Assembly: GCA_038363925.1 (NCBI GenBank)
Contig: JAQQWL010000009.1
Coordinates: 2,294,001 to 2,358,000 of the forward strand
Direction of reading: 5' to 3'
DNA from: Apiospora phragmitis
Taxonomy: Eukaryota; Ascomycota; Sordariomycetes; Amphisphaeriales; Apiosporaceae
Length of the DNA stretch: 64,000 bases
Shown here: positions 26,842-37,353 of the stretch, in pieces
How positions within the stretch are numbered: the first letter of the stretch is position 1
Layout of the letters: every line of letters starts with the position of its first letter
The notes under the pieces: model-generated
Databases searched by the model: none
What the model was told of the DNA's origin: nothing
The model's input: the letters and a program-made list of their open reading frames with translations, nothing else
Made by a program: the position numbers and the translations under genes

Positions 26842-28809
26842 ATGGACATTCAGTCCCTTATCCGTGGTGTTTTGCCCACCATGGCAGCAAATGCGACAAG
26901 CACTGCTGCTGCCGGGAATGCATCAAGCACCCAGCAGTTTCAGCTCGAAACTCTGCTGCCCATGCTGGGACTGCGAAGTCTGCTGCCAATGTACGGGCTT
27001 GTCGGTACTTGGCTCGGGATAGACCCGACCTTCATCCTCACAGCCTTCGGCGCCATCTGGGCGCTCAACAAGGTCGCCCGGCAGATCTACGGCACCATTT
27101 TTGCCATCACCTCGGAATACCTGATGTGCACTATTCACATTAGCAGCAACGATGATATGTTCCTGCATCTCATGCGATGGCTCGCGGCCCTGCCGAAGAT
27201 GACGACCTCCAGATCGCTGACGGCCGAGACGGTAAGCAAGACAGCCTGGGAGGACGAAGACGACTCGAACGTGTCGAGGGATAAGTCGGGCGTCTATCTT
27301 AACTTTTCCAACCAAGAAGCCAAAGCTGTGAGTACATACATCTCGGGCCCTTGCTTTCCGCCTCGTGCTGTGTCTACTACAGTCGACTGACTTACGCATA
27401 GCCGCCTCGCTTCGTCCCCGCCATTGGACTGCACAATTTCTGGTGGAGAGGTACATACTTCCGCTTACATCGCAAACAAGAATCCGTCTTCGATGACGGT
27501 GCAACTTCTGGCTTCAGCACCTTCAAAGACAGAGAAGACCTGGTTATCTCCTGTCTTGGCAGAAACCCCGGTAAGTGTAGCTCTGTGAGAAGCTTCGCCT
27601 ATGGAGCAACTTTGCTGACCCAAGTACAGAACCTATCAAATCTCTCTTGAAACACGTCAAAGAGTCGTATTACAACAACCACCATGCCAGAACTATAGTC
27701 AAGCGACCCAGTCCCATGAACCTCCGTCGATATGGTGGCCGCCATTGCTGGCAACAAGTCGCCGACCGTCCCGTCCGTGACATGAGGACGGTTGTTCTCG
27801 ATAACCATCAGAAAATGCATGTTTTGGCTGACATTAATGAGTACCTGCATCCTGCCACTCCCAGATGGTACGCAAATAGAGGCATCCCCCTGCGTCGTGG
27901 CTATCTGTTCCACGGGCCGCCAGGGACAGGCAAGACTTCACTCTCGTTTGCACTAGCTGGTGTGTTTGGCCTCGATATTTACGTCATCTCTTTGCTCGAA
28001 CCTACGCTCACGGAGGAGGATCTGGGTGCGCTATTCAGCTCCCTGCCCCGACGCTGTGTCGTTCTCCTCGAGGACATAGATAGTGCAGGTCTGAGACGGC
28101 CCGCCGACGAGCTGAAAAAGGCCGAGGCGGAGAACAAGGCGGACGGTGAAGGCAAGGACAGCAAGGCCAAGGAGGCCTCCTCCAACGACTGGAAGGTCAG
28201 CGACTTGGCCAAGGCCCTGAAGAAGGAGTCGGGCAACGACGACAAGAAGGGCATCTCGCTCTCCGGGCTGCTGAACGCCATCGACGGCGTGGCCAGCCAC
28301 GAGGGCCGCGTCCTGATCATGACGACCAACGTGCCCGAGTCCCTGGACGAGGCCCTGATCCGCCCGGGTCGCGTCGACCTGCAGGTCGGCTTCACCAACG
28401 CGACCCGCGAGCAGGCCCGGGAGCTCTTCATCCGTATGTACGAGGCGGACCAGGGCCGGCGCCAGCAAGCCGCCCCGGACGGCGCTGCGAAGACGAACGG
28501 GGCCGCGACGGCCCCAGACGGCAAGGACCCCGTCAAAGAGGCGAAACATGGCGACGGCCACACCGTCGCGCCCGAGACGCAGAGCGCGATGAACTCTGGC
28601 GATTTGGACATTTCGGTCGAGGAGCTCCCGGAGGTTGCCGAGCAGTTTGCGGCGAAGATCCCGGAGCTGAAGTTCTCGCCAGCCGAGATTCAGGGTATCT
28701 ACTCAAACGCAAGAAGCATCCTCTCAAGGCTGTCGAGGAAACCGACAACTGGGTCGACGCTATGGTCCAACATAAAGCTTCGAAGTCGAAGGTTTTACAG
28801 GTTCAGTAA
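26842..28809 (+). CDS. BCS1-like AAA ATPase
   Basis: Fungal BCS1-family membrane AAA ATPase. Yeast Bcs1 translocates the Rieske protein in mitochondria, but fungi carry many paralogues of unknown role. Exons 26842-27327, 27402-27570 and 27630-28809. A hydrophobic segment near residues 50-75 is followed by a BCS1_N domain (GLHNFWWRGTYF), Walker A GPPGTGKTS (about 27914-27940), Walker B VVLLEDID, and the second region of homology IMTTNVPESLDEALIRPGRVD. A charged Lys/Glu/Asp insertion of roughly 60 residues after Walker B and a long Ala/Gly/Lys linker after RPGRVD are typical of the fungal paralogues. One G is missing at about 28693-28695; with it the frame continues as GYLLKRKKHPLKAVEE and stops at 28807-28809, giving about 611 aa. 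The local GC peak at 28100-28650 is coding. Confidence 0.93.
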
Positions 28810-29180
28810 GAATGTGGACTTTGGATCATAAAGTCTTGGTCTTTTGGGGAGGCTGATATCTGGATGATTTACGAATTTGGTCAACAGCACAGCATTACTT
28901 TAGATCGCATGCATGGCATTTTTATGACACAATGATGAATAGATTGACTCTAATATATCATCTGTGTGTCTTGCGCGAGTCCGCTAGAGATAATGCCACA
29001 AACTGTTACCAGTCTCCTTTTCCCAAAGAAAAGCATGAACCTCCCTTAAGTTCCCCAAAGTCGCCTGAATCGAATAAGCGGTTGAGAGATCGTTCGTTCG
29101 TCAGTTTTCCAGCCGCAAGATAGGGAGGTATGTGAAAACCAACCACCCCCAAATCAACTTTTGATTCGTCTCCTCAGCTG
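28810..29180. other. Convergent 3' spacer
   Basis: About 370 bp between the ends of two convergent genes. No feature was recognised beyond probable 3' UTRs. Confidence 0.4.
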
Positions 29181-29626
29181 TCAATGGGGAGAGCAGCCAT
29201 CAATCACGCAAGCGCAAGCCCTTTCACACGCGGGATCGGTGGCGATGACGACCAAGGCCTCGGTGCAGTACGCGCCCTTCCAGTTGCAGCCGTTGCAGTA
29301 TAGGTCGACGCTGCACCGTGCCCCCGCGGGCCGCTCGGTGTGGAACTTGAAGGCGAGCCCCAGCCGCGGCGTCCCCTTCGAGACGGCGCCCCCTGGCGGC
29401 GGCGGCGGCCTTGGTCCCGACCCTGATCGCCCTGGCCCTGGCCCTGGTTCTTAGTTTCGTAAGATCCGCCGCTGCCGTACCACCACCGGCCTCCCCCATT
29501 CCGGTCCCCGCAGCCGGAGCCCCAGTTGCGCATCATCCACGGAGGATGGGCTAGAACGGGAGCAGAAATGGTGGATATGATGAGGACGAGGGTCAGCAAT
29601 AGGCTTCTGAAGGAGAATTTCTCCAT
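29181..29626 (-). CDS. Small cysteine-rich secreted protein (frame-broken)
   Basis: The ATG at 29626 (MEKFSFRSLLLTLVLII...) starts a textbook signal peptide with likely cleavage after PVLA. A Trp/Gly-rich segment (HPPWMMRNWGSGCGDRNGG) and a Gln/Gly/Asp/Arg-rich linker follow. In a second frame the C-terminal domain has eight cysteines, with LYCNGCNWKGAYC and DPACERACACVIDGC, and stops at 29181-29183. The two frames join if one G is missing from the G-run at 29389-29393, giving about 148 aa with nine cysteines after the signal peptide. I recognise no named family. Size, signal peptide and Cys density fit the small secreted cysteine-rich class of filamentous fungi. An alternative start 24-27 nt upstream (MTTAVAAL...) is less likely. 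Confidence 0.6.
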
Positions 29627-30623
29627 CAAGGCCGCCACCGCTGTGGTCATCGTCACCGTCCACTTGCTGTAATAATGGTTGGGCCGCCTTTGCAAGTAGT
29701 GGCAAGATGAGAGTACCGGCAGAAGAAGTTCGGTTGTGTTTTCGATAGCAGATAGTAACTATAGCCTTAAAAAGCTGTATATTCAGATTTTTCAGAACGC
29801 ACAAAGTAGTTGGCATTCGTTAGGACTTCTGTAGGTCTTCGACAGGCTGACGGGCTTGCTGACAGTGAGAGTTTGTCTCCTGTCAGCGTAGTGGTATTGC
29901 CTGGCTAGTAGGTTAGGGGGCGTTTTGTCGAACCGACGCCTTGGTGCCTTGTAAGATTTGATTTAAGGAGATCCCCGGCGCTTCACCAATGATATGCGGC
30001 AGCAAGAAAGGAGCAGATCATTGTGATATTTGAAACAGAAGAGAAGACGAAACTTTTCTTTTATCTTTCTGCTTTTGGTCCTGGTCTTTGGGACTCGGAA
30101 AAGTACCCGGTCATAAGTAAGGACATGGTGGCTGGTGTTCAACAGCATGAGGCTGCTTACCCAGGTACATATCTGACTGCGCCCATTTCAACCCAAGGAT
30201 TGGGAGAGAAGCTGAAGAAGCCGCAGTCCTTTTACATAGCAGCAGTATGTAGTACATGGTGGCAGTGCGGACCACCCACGCCCCTAGTTGACCACTGACC
30301 TTCATGAAACCTGAATGACAAGGGCAATCAATGCTTACGCATGGGGGGTCCAGATCACTATCCAATCATGCCTGTAATTTTACCGAGCTATCCCCCAAAC
30401 CTGCGCACGCGCTTGATTAAGCGCCCCAGAACAATATCGTCATGGCTGTTACAGCACTCAATATGCCATGTTCACACATACAGCACCACTTTGGAGGCCG
30501 CAGCGGTTATCACTACACGTAAAATCAATGCCTATATTGTTCAAGGCCTGTATCTAGACGTATCTTATCTGCCGCCTCGGCGCAAACTGCCACAGGCAAC
30601 TCCCCATTGATCCGCCCAAGCCT
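29627..30623. other. Intergenic, no supported gene
   Basis: It should hold the promoter of the secreted protein gene and the 3' UTR of VPS3. The short frames here carry no motif. Confidence 0.4.
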
Positions 30624-33600
30624 CTATTCGGCCTCGAAAGTAGGCCCTTTCTCGTCGATCTTGACCACCATGTCGTGCTGCACCCTCAGCAATTGACTCG
30701 AGCTTAAGGCGCGTGCGACGGTCGTTTCGTTTCTTTCTACCACCATTCGTCGCAGCGCTCGGATCAGGAAGCCTGCTACCAGGTCGACGCTCCACGTATC
30801 AGGAATCATGGCCAGGACTTCGTCGATGTTGTACCAGCCGCCGAAGCGCTCAAGCAGCAGGCCCGTCTGCTCCACACGATCGCTGACATCTTCAATGGCT
30901 AGGAACTCGCTCAGCAGCGCCCGGAACAGATGAGCTTGCTGGTCCTGCGTCGGCGGAGCGCTTTCGCGTCTCTTTGGCGCCTTGGATTCGGCCGGAACCG
31001 AGGCGCCCGGCGAGGAAGAGCCCGCTTGGTATATGCTGTAGATACTCGACCCGCCCCGTATGCAGTAAGCCACAGCTGTGTCATAATCACCAAGATGGTG
31101 GATCAGCAACCTGAGTGCATCCTCATGCTTGCGCTCCCGACCATCAAGAATAATGGTCTCTGGGACCAGCAAATCCTCCGCGGTAGTGCTGAGCCCAGCG
31201 ATGCGATCCCTAATCGCAGCTGAGTCGTAATCGTGGGAACCACCCAGAAGTTGAAGGAGGCGCAAGCGGCTCTGCCAGACCTCGTCGTCCGGTGGCGCAT
31301 TATCCGTTAGAAACTGGCGGTACGTAGGCTTCAATGGTCGCAGGGCTCGGTATGCCGCGTATGTTGATACAAAGACCTCGCGAGCTTCGGCCGAAGACTT
31401 CAGGTGTGTGATGACAATGTCCAGATAGTAGTTGATGAGCTCGTTGACATAGATCGTGTGTCCTTGGCCAAAACGAGATATTCCAGGTAATATTTCACAG
31501 CATCTGGTGCCTCAGCCCGTAATATCCCAACCACTTGGGCTGGCTGAAATTTTGGCGCACGACCTTTGTTCTCGGCAAAAACCTGAACACCAAGCTTCGG
31601 GTTGCGATTCGCAAGCCAGATGCCGTATTCTTGTACCAGGGCTTGGTTAGTAATCTTTTGCAGGTACTCGCGCACGCGCTGCTCTCCATCTTGAAGCTCG
31701 CCTCCGTCATCTTGCTCGCCCTCAATGGCTCGCCTCCATGTGCTAAGCACTTCGGCTGCCATCTTACGGCTCTGATACAAGCGGCTCAGCACAAAGAGTC
31801 GGTGGTAGGACTCAATGAGGGTCTCAGCTCGGTCGAAACAGTCAACGCCAGTATCAACCAGCTCATACAACTCTGACCGAACAGTTCGCCCCTTGGGCAG
31901 TCCTGGCGGTGACTTCTTGTCAAGCTCCAGCAGGATTGCCAGTAAAGCGGCATCGACGGTACGGAACACCTCGTTTTCGTCCTGAACGCTACCAAAGCCC
32001 TTTTTGCGTCTCCAGGCCGTAAGGAAGCGCTTCAAGAATTGTAGTACAAGCGGAGACAGTACGCTCACACCAGAACGACCTTTATCAAACAAATCGCTTG
32101 CAATATACTGCTCGGCCGCCGCCTTGACACCGCCGAAGATCCAAATACCCCTTCTAGTTTCTATAACCTCATTCCTAACACCGGGTATCAGAGACAAAAC
32201 AACACGTGGGTCCAAAAGACTGTCGATGAGAACTTCTTCCAGAGCTTGCAGCTCTCTATCGCCAAGCGGGCTGCTCTCTGATTGAAGGAAACTTGTCAAG
32301 AGAAGAATGCCTCCTCTTTGTCGTATGTAATTGAATGTAAGAAACTCGAGTTCGGACTTTGCGTCGCGACCCCTGAACGAGTTAAGCACAGCATACAGCG
32401 CTAGTCGCTGAGAAACAGGATCGCTGTTGCTGTTGAAGGCTGCCTCAAGCTGGGCCTCATATTGTAAGATCAGTGGATTGCGCATAGCCCACCATATGTG
32501 ATCCCCAATACCAGACAGCCAGCCGGGCGGTCGAGCCGGCCAGTCTTCGTGCAAATTCTTCTTCTTCCGCGTTGCGAGTACTCTCCCAACCTTCAGGTAA
32601 AGACTCGTCAGGTGGAGAATCGTTGTCTCTGTCGAACAGTTCTCGTTCTCTCATCACTCGCTCCATAGATAGTGCCGTTCTGGAGCCTATACTGCGAAGT
32701 GATGTGGTGGAAACTTCAATTGCGCCCGAAGAAAACGGGGCGAATTTCTGCTGGCGAAGTCTGTCAACAACCTCTGGGAAATGCGATTTGTCTGTGCTGA
32801 GTAGTGAGCGGATTCCCAGTGTCTGGGGAACCCGAACTGTGACTGCACCAGGTGCTGGTGGCTCTAGCCAGTGCTTGAGCGGTTCGGCTACGCTTCCGTC
32901 AGAGTCCCATCTTTGGATCTCAAGTCCGTTATGTGAACCATCTTCGAACTCTCTACCCATTGATGCAAGGACGTAACCTTCTTCTTCGTCTCCTAGCGAT
33001 GGCCTCGAAGATGATAGGTCGGGAGGGCCTCCGTCCACAACAATCTCCTTGGGATATCGATCAAACTCGATAGTAGGCCTAGTAGGATCACCATCCAAGT
33101 TAACAAACATTCCAATTCCACGCTCAAGTGGGCCCGTCCCCGTAACCAGAAGGAATTCCTCCGCGCTGGGCGACACAATATGGGGCTTCAAGAAGCCTTG
33201 TTGTGGTTTGGGGGCGACTCCCAGTTGGGTGCTCTGGGATGGAGCGCCGGACGCTGGCTGAGGCGTCCCCCCTCGACTAGGAAATTGGTCTGACGGTTGA
33301 GGTGAGCCAGCCGGCTCGGGGGGGGTAGTAGCCTGCCGAGATGTGGGATCATCTTGGTCTCCATTTCGCGGATTAAGCTGGCGAGTGGCACCACTGATCA
33401 AGTTGCCTAGGCTTGTGCCCCTACGATGCGTCTGAGAGTCATGGCTCTCGGCTGGAGGCCGATTCTGTGCTGAAGAGGTGCTCCGCAAGATCCCGCCACC
33501 TTCTACCGCGGATATATCTTGGGCTTGGCCGATGGTGTTGCCAGGTTGAGACTCGTCTAATGATGATATTGACATCAAAGGGATCTTTAGTTGGCGGTCA

Positions 33601-34340
33601 ATCTCCAGCAGAGCATAGTTCCGTGAGTCTGCCACACAGGCAATGGAGTCTCTACGAACAGACAGCGTACTGCCTGGAAACCCGATCTCCTTGATAACTG
33701 GGGTTCCTCGCCGATTCTGACAACCTGAACCTTCCGGTTCAAAGACAACAGGATAGCTACGCCCCGCGCATCGAAATTGTCGGCATCGGCACCATACTCG
33801 TTCAGATCTACGCCGCCGACCCAATTGCAGTTTCGAACCTTGCTGAAGATGGGACTCAGTTCAGGGAGGGAGTAGAATGTCACCGTCCAATTACACAGGA
33901 TGCAGGCCTTGCCTACGCGCGGGAGAAGTAGGATCTGTTGTACGCCCGGTTTCGAACTACTGGCAGTACCTGGGGTTTCAGAGTATGTCGGCTGCAGCCT
34001 CGTTGCGGGAATGAACTGGGAAGTGGTGGTCTTGTCGGCCGGGTCGGGAGGGATCTGGACGAAATGGATGACTTCGGACGCAGATGTGCCTGATGTACAA
34101 ATTGCCGTCTAGCCAGATTGTCAGTCAGTATAGCTACCCTGATCCAATGCGCGACAGGGCTTACGGGACTGGCGAACCTAGATATTCGACGCAATTGATC
34201 TTGATATCGTCGTCATTGCCGCCATCGGCGGATAGCGGGATATCTTTCAGCAGGGTGCGCAAGACGTAGGGGCCGGTCTCGAGATTGGAGTAGTTTGGTT
34301 TTCTGGGTGGTGGTTTAACATTTTGCACATCGGAAGCCAT
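30624..34340 (-). CDS. VPS3: Vps3/TGFBRAP1-type CORVET tethering subunit
   Basis: CORVET-specific subunit that tethers endosomes through Rab5/Vps21. Exon 1 is 34340-34178, then one long exon 34108-30624; corrected length about 1216 aa. The N-terminal CNH domain shows ILLLPRVGKACILCNWTVTF and GSTLSVRRDSIACVADSRNY. A Pro/Ser/Gln-rich loop interrupts this region (about 33230-33560). The C-terminal half has Vps39/TRAP1 domain 1 (DGRERKHEDALRLLIHHLGD) and domain 2 (LLLERFGGWYNIDEVLAMIP). Frame breaks lie near 34090 (net +1 or -2), 33700 (one G missing), 32503-32506 (a G run, net +1 or -2) and 31452 (one base missing). Each joins conserved sequence. The gene lies head to head with the CASP golgin gene. 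Vps39/Vam6 is the alternative name, but the long CNH region and overall order favour Vps3. Confidence 0.85.
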
Positions 34341-34947
34341 ATCTCAGCATGGGCGTCAAATTATCATCATAACAGGAGTCGTCGATGGTCCATGGCCCTG
34401 TGCGATTTGCGACAGGAAAGTAGCAGTGCCGAAAGCAGTTGGTTCAATGGTAGCCTAGCGACACAGCATCCAAGGTAACCTAAGTTTGGTATTGTAGGTC
34501 CATTGGCACCCAGCCAGGGGCAGATCGCAAGGCTCGGGGGCCACTACCCGGCCTAACTGCAGGTGATGTGCACTAAAGCACTAAAGATAGCTGCGTTGTT
34601 GGTGGGAGCTCCGCTGTAAACCACGCTCCCTGCTACCAAGACTTTGGGGTTCCCTGAAGCTGAGACGCGCAAGACGCTTGCTTCTAAGCTCCGAAGCTGG
34701 GGTAGCTACAATCCATCCATCTATCCGTCCATCAGTCAAGCCAACGAACACGTTTATTATACTACGACGTCGCGATTCTACATTCTGTAAACCCCCAAAA
34801 CGGCAAGGCATTCAGCTGCCAATTGAATCATCGCCTTCTCTCTCTCTCTCTACCTACCCCCTTCCTCTGTCCTCTATACTGAAGAAAGTCGGCACCGGTT
34901 TGCATAGGGCAACCCCCTGATGGTTCGATAAAAGGCACGCAAGCACA
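34341..34947. promoter_or_regulatory. 607-bp divergent promoter, VPS3 / COY1
   Basis: The complete space between two head-to-head start codons. It contains a pyrimidine run CTCTCTCTCTCTCT followed by ACCTACC near 34835-34858 and a CATCCATC repeat near 34710-34735, both common in fungal core promoters. The two products act in endosome and Golgi traffic, so co-regulation is plausible but unproven. Confidence 0.5.
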
Positions 34948-37353
34948 ATGGCCGACGTGTCAGAGTTTACAGCTTTGGAGGCTGCTGCAAGCATTCCTCC
35001 TGCCGAGACGCCCGCCGCTGCATCGCATCCTGAAAATACCAACAAGTTCCAGCATGCCATATCAGCCTGGAGAAGTAGGTTACAAATGAAAATCAATAAA
35101 GACACATTCTAGGCAGTGACTAAAACCGTACAGACGTCGATCTGACTTCATTGGTATCGACCCTTGACAACACGGCCTCGGACATTGTCACATATCAACG
35201 AGATTCCACCATACAACGGAAGGATTTGGCACAGAAGACCAAGGATTTCCGCAAACATGACGATGCCGCCAAATTGACCGAAATCAAAGGCTTGCTCAAG
35301 GCCTACCAAACCTTTATCGATCTCTTAACGAATCACTCAAATCTACCAACTCGGCCTTCTTACAGGTTTACTCGGCCCTGTCGGATGCCCCCGACCCCTA
35401 CCCTCTCCTGGAAGCGTCGGTAGACTCTATGCTGGTCTCCGAGGACACACTACCAAAGCTGACCGAAGAAAACCAACATCTGCAAAAGAACATCACTAGT
35501 CTCACCTCGCAGCTCGAAGAGACCGAGTCGAGACTGCAGTCCGAGAGCACAACACGAAAGCAGCTGGAGGGCAATCTGGAGAGCAAGGTCAAAGAAGTCG
35601 AGTCATCATGGGCCGCCGTCTTGGAGGAGAAGAAGGACAATTGGGAGGCAAAGGAAAAGGCTTTGGAGGAGAAGGTAGAAAACCAAGAGAGACTCTTGAC
35701 GGAGATCAAGGCCAGCTATGAGGTAAACCAGCGCCTGAAGGGGTCCGAGGATGCCGAATCCGAAGGCAACCGTGGCCATGTGACGAGCGCCGAGCTTGAG
35801 ATGGTCAACTCAGACCTGGAACGTACAAGCGCAAGACTAGCTGAAGTCGAGGCACGCAATGAGCAACTGCGACTTGAACTTGCCCAGTCCAAGTCACATG
35901 TGCAGACACAAGCACCTGCGCCTGAGGATGACCCTGCTTATATACGTGTCCGGTCGGAGAATTCCTCATTGATTCGCAAGCTTGACTCCGCCAGAGTAGA
36001 GAAGAGGCGTACAAGCGAGACATCGACACCAGGCTCCGGAGTCTTGAGAGAGAGGCAGGACTATTGAAAGACGAACGTGATGCACTGAAAGCCAAGGTCC
36101 AAAAGTGGAGTGACTACGACGATGTCAAACAAGAACTCGAGGTCCTCAAGAGCATTGAGTTTGCGACTGGCGACGATGAAGACATGATTGCTAGCGCCGC
36201 GGGCTCGAATGGGGCAGCCACGAAAGAAAAGGGGACACCCTGGAGCAGCTGTTGTTAGCCAGGAACAAGAAGCTAAGCGATGAACTTACCATCTTGCGTG
36301 TCTCTCACCAAGACCTGCAGACGAGGTTGGAGAGCCTACAGGAGGAGATGTCTAGAACAAATGCCGACTTGGAGAGGTCGCAGAACTTGAATGCTCAGCT
36401 CGAAAATGACCTAGCAAATTTACAAGCCGAGGGACAGAATGCGTTCCCGTCTGGGGCTTCTGTAGCCGGCACCTACACACGTTATGCGCCATCGGTCGCA
36501 CCGCCAAGAACAATGAGAGGGGGTAGAACGTCACCAACATCATCCATCATATCTGGATTTAACCCTAGGGGACGGTGGCTTTGGCGGTGGCGAGCCCTAT
36601 GGAGGCGGCTCAGGCATGCTTCCCATGATCACGGCGCAGAGGGATCGCTTCAAGAAGCGTATTACTCAACTGGAGAACGAACTGTCCGACTCGCACCGCG
36701 CTATATCCCAGCTACGGCAAGAGACAGCGGCTCTGCAGAAGGACAATCTTCAGTTGTACGAGAAGACTCGTTATGTGTCAACATACAACCGAGGTGGCGT
36801 CTCCGCGTCATCTTCATCTGCCTTCTCCTCCAACCCTTAATCCATCGACCATTGCCATTGGCGGCAGTGCAAACCCGGGCATAGCCTTGGATCGGTACAA
36901 GAAGGCGTACGAATCCAACATATCCCCTTTGCCGCTTTCAGGGGCCGCGAATCGGCACGGGCCTATAAGCGCATGAGCTGGCCCGAGCGGGTCGTCTATT
37001 CCGTGACGCGCATGGTTCTCGCCAGTCGCACGAGTCGAAACCTATTCGCTGCGTACTGCGTCGCTCTACATCTGCTGGTCTTCTGCTCGCTATATTGGCT
37101 CGGCACGGCAGATACGGAACAGCACGCGAGCAATCTGGGCAGCGGCGTAGCAGCAGCCATGGCGGCTGGCGGGGGCGGATCGGCCGACTCGGGCTGGGAA
37201 GCAGTGGAGGTCGAGCCAAGCATGGCGATTGGCAAGAAGAAGGCTTTAATGGACACTGATACAGGCGCAACAGGCATGTCGGGAAATACTGTATATACAT
37301 TGTTGGAAGCTACGGAATGCATGTATAACAAAGGGTGCTTTGAAGGGAGTTAA
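34948..37353 (+). CDS. COY1: CASP/Coy1 golgin (Golgi coiled-coil membrane protein)
   Basis: Tail-anchored Golgi coiled-coil protein acting in intra-Golgi COPI transport. Exons are 34948-35074 and 35134-37353; corrected length about 784 aa. The N-terminal block (FQHAISAWR|NVDLTSLVSTLD) is the CASP start. Long coiled coils follow (about residues 140-430). The conserved C-terminal CASP module has RFKKRITQLENELSDSHRAI, ALDRYKKAYESNISP, then YKRMSWPERVVYSVTRMVL and a transmembrane segment LFAAYCVALHLLVFCSLYWL. After the membrane comes a Gly/Ala-rich lumenal tail. Six frame breaks are needed: 35339-35341, 36005-36008, 36231-36234, 36568-36571 (net +1 or -2), about 36835-36841 (net +1 or -2) and 36924-36927. 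Most lie in G, C or A runs. Conserved sequence flanks them all, so this is not a pseudogene by its protein pattern. Confidence 0.92.

Noticed and set aside
34432..34520. tRNA-like A-box (TTGGTTCAATGGTAG)
   Set aside because: No matching B-box (GGTTCGANTCC) or foldable acceptor and anticodon stems follow at the right distance.
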